Assembly: GCA_000755425.1 (NCBI GenBank)
Contig: BBMT01000004.1
Coordinates: 1 to 64,000 of the forward strand
From: Vibrio maritimus
GTDB taxonomy: Bacteria; Pseudomonadota; Gammaproteobacteria; Enterobacterales; Vibrionaceae
Reading direction: 5' to 3'
DNA length: 64,000 nucleotides
Shown: in pieces, positions 59,268 to 64,000 of the stretch
How the letters are laid out: each line of letters starts with the position of its first letter
How positions within the stretch are numbered: the first letter of the stretch is position 1
The notes under the pieces: generated by a model
Databases searched by the model: none
Seen by the model: the letters and a program-made list of their open reading frames with translations, nothing else
Told to the model about the DNA's origin: nothing
Translations under genes and position numbers: made by a program

Positions 59268-59671
59268 ATGTTCTTTACCAAATATGTCGAAAAAATGCTG
59301 CTTATCACAGGTATCGGTACCTCTGCAGCGCTAGCTTATGCATTCTTCCCACAATGGCTGTCAACAACATTGGCCAATTGCCTTACCTCGAGCAAGATTT
59401 CGTCTTCTATCAGCACTGGGGAATTATGGTTGGCATGATGGGCGTCATGATGATCGGCGCTGCCTTCAAGCCACAATGGCGCCAAAGCATCATGCTCTAC
59501 TCAGCGATTGAAAAGGGGTTTATGGTACTGCTGCTAGTTACCAATCTTGGCAATCCACATATCAATGGATTTGTTTTGGCGGGTGTCATGGATACCGTCG
59601 TCGTGCTTTGGACCTTGGGTTACTGGTGGGAGCAAAAAAGAGCGACTGACGCCGCGATGGCGATTCGCTAG
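59268..59671 (+). CDS. small four-helix membrane protein
   Basis: A 134-residue membrane protein after restoring one A near 59352. The start at 59268 follows TTGGAG. Four hydrophobic segments are visible (residues 10-29, 48-66, 75-95 and 99-119), with QHWGIMVGMMGVMMIGAAF in the second. It resembles DUF4345/DoxX-like membrane proteins, but the assignment is tentative. It may be related to the protein at the right end of the window. Confidence 0.6.
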
Positions 59672-59680
59672 GAGACAGAG

Positions 59681-60103
59681 ATGGACAACGTAAATCGTTA
59701 CGCAATGCTCAGTGTCTTTGCGCTATTGGTTGTAGGCATGACGTTTTTTGGACATGCACAAGACGATGCACAACCCATTGATGTCGGCCTTGGAGCTACG
59801 TTTCAAAGTGGGTACCAAGGTGATGCAGAAGCTCAGTATCAAATTGGCATGCACTACCTAAATGGTATTGATAGCGGCAATGCATACCTAGAACAAAACA
59901 GTGAACAAGCGAGAGATTGGTTGTCTCTGTCTGCCCATAATGGATACGCAGAAGCGCAACTTCAACTCGGTCTGCTTTATGCCTCAGGTACTGGAGGCGA
60001 AAAAGACCCATCAACCGCAGTCAGTTGGATTGGTAAGGCTGCAGATCAAAATCATCCACAAGCGCTGGACTTGCTTCACTGGATGTCTCAAAGCGCTCAT
60101 TAA
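59681..60103 (+). CDS. secreted Sel1-repeat protein
   Basis: A 140-residue protein with an N-terminal hydrophobic segment (8-25, probably a signal peptide ending GHAQ) and two or three Sel1-like repeats: GDAEAQYQIGMHYLNG, YAEAQLQLGLLYASGTGG and HPQALDLLHWMS. Sel1 repeats form helical scaffolds for protein contacts, so it may bind the sulfatase or another partner in the periplasm. Confidence 0.8.
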   Translation: MDNVNRYAMLSVFALLVVGMTFFGHAQDDAQPIDVGLGATFQSGYQGDAEAQYQIGMHYLNGIDSGNAYLEQNSEQARDWLSLSAHNGYAEAQLQLGLLYASGTGGEKDPSTAVSWIGKAADQNHPQALDLLHWMSQSAH

Positions 60104-60130
60104 TCGAGAGCCTCTCAAAAAGGTAATTCA

Positions 60131-61873
60131 ATGAACACTAATAAAACTTTATTGTGTACTGCAGTCGCTGCGGCGATTTCTCCGGCTGTATGTGCTTCTC
60201 AAGAACAGCCGAACATCCTCCTGATTGTTGGTGACGATGTAGGCTTTGCTGATACTGAGCCTTATGGCTCTGAAGTTGATACACCGAACTTGGTTGAACT
60301 GGCGGAAGAAGGCGTCAAGTTTACTAACTTTCACGCTTCACCCACATCTTCTGTGACACGCTCAATGATGCTTACTGGCGCGAACAGTCACGAAGTGGGT
60401 CTAGGCACGTTTGATTATGCAGTGTATCCACCTGCGATTGGTAAACCTGGCTATGAAGGTTACTTGACTCACAAAGGTGTCACCGTCGCGACGCTACTGA
60501 GAGACAATGGTTACCATACTTATCTCTCAGGTAAATGGCATCTAGGTCATGATGATGGTTATTTACCCGATGATAGAGGGTTTGAACACAGCTACGGTAT
60601 CTTGGCTGGTGGCTCAAATCACTTTAACCGAAATATGATGTTTCCAGCCAAAAATGAAGCCACAGCTTTAGCGATTCAAGAAGGAAAAATGCCAGGTATC
60701 GAGCCAGAGCCCATCTATGAAAACGGGCTACGAGTTAAAGATAAGTATCCTGGAGAATACTCTGATCAAGGCTACACGGAAGAGCTGATCAGTATGATCG
60801 ATAGTAACAAGAACTCAGGAAAGCCTTTCTTTGCCTACCTGCCATTTACCGCGATCCATCTCCCCTTACAAGCTCCGAAATCGTCTTTTGAGGACAAGGT
60901 AGACTACTACGTAGAGAATGGTTGGGATGTGGTAAGAAAAGACAGATTTGAACGCATGAAAGATATGGGCGTGATCCCTGAAGACGCACAAATATCACCT
61001 CGTAATAGCTTGAGTCGTCCTTGGGATAAGCTGACCAAAGACGAAAAAGCGTGGTACGGCAAGAAAATGGCGGTCGCTATGGGGATGATGGAACTCCAAG
61101 ATCAACAAATTGGTCAGGTCACTGACTATTTGAAAAAGATTGGCGAGTACGACAATACCTACATTATTTATCTGGCCGATAATGGTCCGGAAGCAACGGA
61201 TATTACTGGCGAGAACGTGAGTGAGTTGATTCGAACATGGACTCAATACCATTTCGATAACAGCACTGAAAACCTCGGTAATGCTGACTCTAGTGTATCT
61301 CTAGGACCTGAATGGGCAAGTGCATCAACCGGAGGGCTTTCGTGGTTTAAGGCCTATACCGCTGAAGGAGGTATACGCGTCCCACTTATCATCAAGCCAG
61401 CTAAAGAGGTATTGGATAGCCAAGGCGCTTTGCAGTCAGGAACATCGACCAACGAACTTGCTCAGGTGAAGGATTTGGCTGCGACGATCCTTGATGTTGC
61501 CAACGTACCTCATCCTGGTACTGAGTATCAGGGCAGAGAGGTGGCTCCGATGAGTGGTCAAAGTTTGATTCCGTATTTCACGGGTCAAAGCGACACTATC
61601 CATTCAAAGGACAACCCGATTCCATTCGAGTTATTCGGTAGTGGTATTTTGCTTCAAGGTGATTACAAAATCATTCGTATCTCAGTCGGCATGGGGGGAG
61701 ATAACCAATGGCATATGTACAACACCAAGTTAGATCCTGCTGAGACCAATGACGTGAAATCCCAGTATCCAGAGCTATTTAAGCAGATGCTGTCTTCATA
61801 CAAAGAGTATGAAAAAGCGATGAACATTGTTCCGGTCGATGAACAATGGAATCCATTTGAAAACGTGAAATAA
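60131..61873 (+). CDS. Ser-type arylsulfatase
   Basis: A periplasmic sulfatase of 580 residues with a signal peptide (residues 1-23, ending AVCASQ). The metal site is ILLIVGDDVGFADTEPYG, the core HLGHDDGYLPDDRGFEHSYG. The formylglycine motif is SSVTRSMMLTG near residue 75, where the first Ser takes the place of Cys and Val replaces the usual Pro or Ala. A Ser-type motif needs an anaerobic radical SAM maturase, and one is encoded directly downstream. Substrate is likely an alkyl or aryl sulfate ester, though this cannot be read off. Confidence 0.9.
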   Translation: MNTNKTLLCTAVAAAISPAVCASQEQPNILLIVGDDVGFADTEPYGSEVDTPNLVELAEEGVKFTNFHASPTSSVTRSMMLTGANSHEVGLGTFDYAVYPPAIGKPGYEGYLTHKGVTVATLLRDNGYHTYLSGKWHLGHDDGYLPDDRGFEHSYGILAGGSNHFNRNMMFPAKNEATALAIQEGKMPGIEPEPIYENGLRVKDKYPGEYSDQGYTEELISMIDSNKNSGKPFFAYLPFTAIHLPLQAPKSSFEDKVDYYVENGWDVVRKDRFERMKDMGVIPEDAQISPRNSLSRPWDKLTKDEKAWYGKKMAVAMGMMELQDQQIGQVTDYLKKIGEYDNTYIIYLADNGPEATDITGENVSELIRTWTQYHFDNSTENLGNADSSVSLGPEWASASTGGLSWFKAYTAEGGIRVPLIIKPAKEVLDSQGALQSGTSTNELAQVKDLAATILDVANVPHPGTEYQGREVAPMSGQSLIPYFTGQSDTIHSKDNPIPFELFGSGILLQGDYKIIRISVGMGGDNQWHMYNTKLDPAETNDVKSQYPELFKQMLSSYKEYEKAMNIVPVDEQWNPFENVK

Positions 61874-61978
61874 AAATTTTTACGTTGAATTCATACCGAC
61901 CAGTAGGTCTAGGGCTTGGCACGGATGCTAACCTGATAATAACAGGATGTCGATTTACTGTTTGCTTGTAGGAACGTT

Positions 61979-63234
61979 ATGACTGAATGTAAACCGGTAT
62001 CGCTGTCTGTCCCTCAATTTAGAGGTAAAGCGCACAGCAAGTTTCAAGCGTTAGCCAAACCGATTGGGGCGGTCTGCAACATCAACTGCGACTACTGCTA
62101 CTACCTCGATAAGCAACAATTGCTCGCCTATCCGAAGGGCGAGGTCTATCAAATGACAGATGAGATGTTGGAACATTACATCAAGCAGTACATCCAAGGA
62201 CAAAATACCGAAGAAATCGTTTTTTCTTGGCATGGCGGAGAGCCCACGTTATTGGGTCTAAGCTATTTTGAAAAAGTGGTGGTTCTTCAGAAAAAGTATA
62301 CGCCGAAGGGGTGAGGATCGTCAATGATATTCAAACAAACGGTGTCCTTGTCGATGAACGCTGGTGTCAGTTTTTTAAACAGCATGGCTTTTTTGTCGGC
62401 TTGAGCTTGGATGGCCCTGAGTTATTGCATAACCACTACCGCAAGAAGCGCAGCGGACAGGGAACCTTTGACAAAGTTATGGCGGCCGTTGAAAAGCTGC
62501 GCGCTTATGAAGTGCCGTTCGCGACGTTAACTTGCGTGAATAACCTTAATGCTGAGCACCCACTAGAGGTATATCGATTTCTTCGAGATGTGGTTAAGCC
62601 ATCACAGATTCAATTCATTCCCGTCGTTGACCAGAGTGAGGAACTTGGGGACACGAAGCATAAATGGCTTCGCAATTCAAAATCGGCAATCATCCCGGTA
62701 CCTTCTATCACGACGCGATGGAGTGTTGAGCCGGAGCAATGGGGAAGATTCCTAATTGATATATTTGATGAGTGGTTACAACACGACTTTGGCCGAATTC
62801 ATGTCCCTTATTTTGAAAACTTCTTTGGGATCTGGATGGGAAGAGCAAGCACGATGTGCACCTTGAATGACATCTGTGGAAAGGGCATAGCCGTTGAGCC
62901 AAATGGGGATGTGTATGCATGTGACCACTATGTGCATCCTGATTATAAAGTGGGGAATATTAAGGATAAGCCCCTGCCAGATATTGCTTTCTCTCAACAG
63001 CAAATGTCGTTTGGTTTTGCTAAGCAAAAAGCACTGCCTAAACAGTGTATCGAGTGTGACTATCGTTTTGCTTGTCACGGTGAGTGCCCAAAAAACAGAA
63101 TAAAAAGCGATCGTTACGGCAACCCTGGATTGAATTATCTATGTGAAGGGTGGCAACAAATATTTCATCATATCGACCCGATTATTACGCATATACTTGC
63201 CATTAATGGGCTTGAAGTTTCAGCCAACCGCTAG
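61979..63234 (+). CDS. anaerobic sulfatase-maturating radical SAM enzyme
   Basis: An anSME-type enzyme that oxidises the active-site serine or cysteine of sulfatases to formylglycine. One missing G near 62307 (in a G run) splits the gene; repaired, it has 418 residues. The radical SAM cluster is CNINCDYCYYL (Cx3Cx2C), with HGGEPTLLGLSYFE next. The SPASM domain has CTLNDICGKGIAVEPNGDVY with CDHYVHPDY, and CIECDYRFACHGECPKNR, for auxiliary clusters. It is the obvious partner of the adjacent Ser-type sulfatase. Confidence 0.93.
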
Positions 63235-63246
63235 AGTGAGACTGTG

Positions 63247-63714
63247 ATGGAAAGCTACTTGTTACTGGGTTTAGCAATGGCATTGCTCAGTATTTGGAAA
63301 ACGTATTCTGGGCCAGCTTTGGCGGCATTTGTTGGGTTTAGTTATCCGGAAATGCTGCTGTTCAATGCACTTCCTGCTCTGGTTGCAGGCTACTTTGGTT
63401 GGTTTGTTGGACGATATTCGTTGTTTCTATATTCACGCAGAAACTTACGGCCTTTTCGACCAAGATTGCGCCGTTTTGTTAGAGCCTGGAAGCGCTATGG
63501 CAACGTCACCATGTCGGTGCTTGCTCCAGTTCTAGTCGGCATCCCACTTTACACATTGATCGCCAAACGGCTGCGTCAGTCTTATGTTGCAACCTTTGTC
63601 CTGCTCACTGTATCCATCTTGTGGTGGAGTGGATTGAGCTACGGTTTGGTCAGCGTTTTTGAGCTTGGTGAACGGCTAAACCTACAAGGGTTACTCGAAA
63701 AAGTGAGCGTCTAA
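63247..63714 (+). CDS. hypothetical small membrane protein
   Basis: A 155-residue protein with four hydrophobic segments (about residues 2-25, 35-58, 91-112 and 116-138) and an Arg-rich cytoplasmic loop (SRRNLRPFRPRLRRF). The family is not recognised. It is 12 bases downstream of the maturase gene and so probably in the same transcript. A GTG just upstream could also start it. Confidence 0.7.
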   Translation: MESYLLLGLAMALLSIWKTYSGPALAAFVGFSYPEMLLFNALPALVAGYFGWFVGRYSLFLYSRRNLRPFRPRLRRFVRAWKRYGNVTMSVLAPVLVGIPLYTLIAKRLRQSYVATFVLLTVSILWWSGLSYGLVSVFELGERLNLQGLLEKVSV

Positions 63715-63747
63715 TTACAAGGCTAAAGCTCAACGTAATTTTATATA

Positions 63748-63761
63748 ACCGACTGGTGTGT
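63748..63761. promoter_or_regulatory. second TetR-type operator-like site
   Basis: ACCGACTGGTGTGT matches 12 of 14 bases of the site at 56507-56520 (ACCGACCGGTTTGT). It lies 62 bases before the start of the next gene. Confidence 0.45.
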
Positions 63762-63822
63762 AGTTAGAAATTTGATCTTCTGGATACAACTTCTAGTCTT
63801 TTTTTAAAAGAGGAGGCGATAT

Positions 63823-64000
63823 ATGACGAACGTACAAAAGTTTCTGCTTCTCGCGGCGGCGGGCTTAACCCCAATAGCACTTTCTTATGGCTTAAAGCCT
63901 AATCTTTCATTGCCGTTTTTATTCGATATTGATGCGAGTGCAACCAATGTAACCCATATATTTCGCGCAGTGATGGGGCTGTACCTAGCTTTGGTAATTT
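63823..64000 (+). CDS. DUF4345-like membrane protein, cut by the window edge
   Basis: The first 59 residues of a protein with a strong ribosome site (AGGAGG). The segments FLLLAAAGLTPIALSYGL and ATNVTHIFRAVMGLYLALVI are membrane helices with the N-terminal pattern of DUF4345. The rest lies beyond the window. Confidence 0.65.
   Translation, partial: MTNVQKFLLLAAAGLTPIALSYGLKPNLSLPFLFDIDASATNVTHIFRAVMGLYLALVI

Noticed and set aside
1505..63234. Wide-scale pseudogene formation
   Set aside because: All breaks are single missing bases, mostly in short homopolymers, and repaired proteins have normal lengths and intact motifs. Sequencing error explains them better.

Overview
The window is about 64 kb of chromosomal DNA from a member of the Vibrionaceae, most likely a Vibrio. 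The reasons are the fused diaminobutyrate aminotransferase/decarboxylase followed by carboxynorspermidine dehydrogenase and NspC (norspermidine pathway), the irpA-cytochrome-imelysin-DUF1513 block followed by ycbB and ycbL, and a cosR-opuD pair, all of which are familiar Vibrio arrangements. The species cannot be fixed from the sequence. No rRNA, tRNA, CRISPR array, prophage or transposase gene was recognised.

Layout. 0-1 kb: a duplicated repeat with hairpins, then ribE. 1-7 kb: norspermidine operon with a possibly structured leader and a MITE-like element before nspC. 7-11 kb: small envelope proteins (DUF1439, DUF1499, DUF3179), a DJ-1/PfpI protein and a divergent LysR regulator. 11-17 kb: a six-gene, end-overlapping operon on the minus strand (ABC ATPase, MacB-type permease, LolA-like protein, outer-membrane barrel, LytS-type kinase, LytTR regulator). 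17-20 kb: Trp-rich protein, a repeat-bearing lipoprotein and a poorly coding region. 20-24 kb: PRPP-synthetase-like protein, DUF808, GST and LysR. 24-29.4 kb: anaerobic DMSO-reductase-type operon (dmsABC, chaperone, NapF-like ferredoxin) behind a perfect FNR box. 29-33 kb: dbpA, cytochrome c, cupin, ribA. 33-41 kb: Fur-box-linked imelysin/di-haem cytochrome operon, then ycbB and ycbL. 42-47 kb: TRAP transporter with its own Cache kinase/NarL-type regulator. 47-51 kb: repeat cluster, cosR, betaine transporter. 51-56 kb: chemoreceptor, two 3-methyladenine glycosylases, FAH-family protein, ACT-domain protein. 56-64 kb: aldehyde/alcohol dehydrogenase, sulfatase and anaerobic sulfatase-maturase cluster bracketed by two similar operator-like sites.

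Data quality matters here. Thirty-one apparent frameshifts fall in 24 otherwise well-conserved genes. Every one is repaired by adding back one base, usually inside a short homopolymer. I therefore treat these genes as intact genes carrying sequencing or assembly deletions, not as pseudogenes, and give the full repaired span for each.

The systems most worth a second look are the six-gene ABC/LolA-like/barrel/two-component operon, the operator-bracketed sulfatase-dehydrogenase cluster, the TRAP locus with a NarL-style palindrome, and the dispersed palindromic element with terminal inverted repeats.
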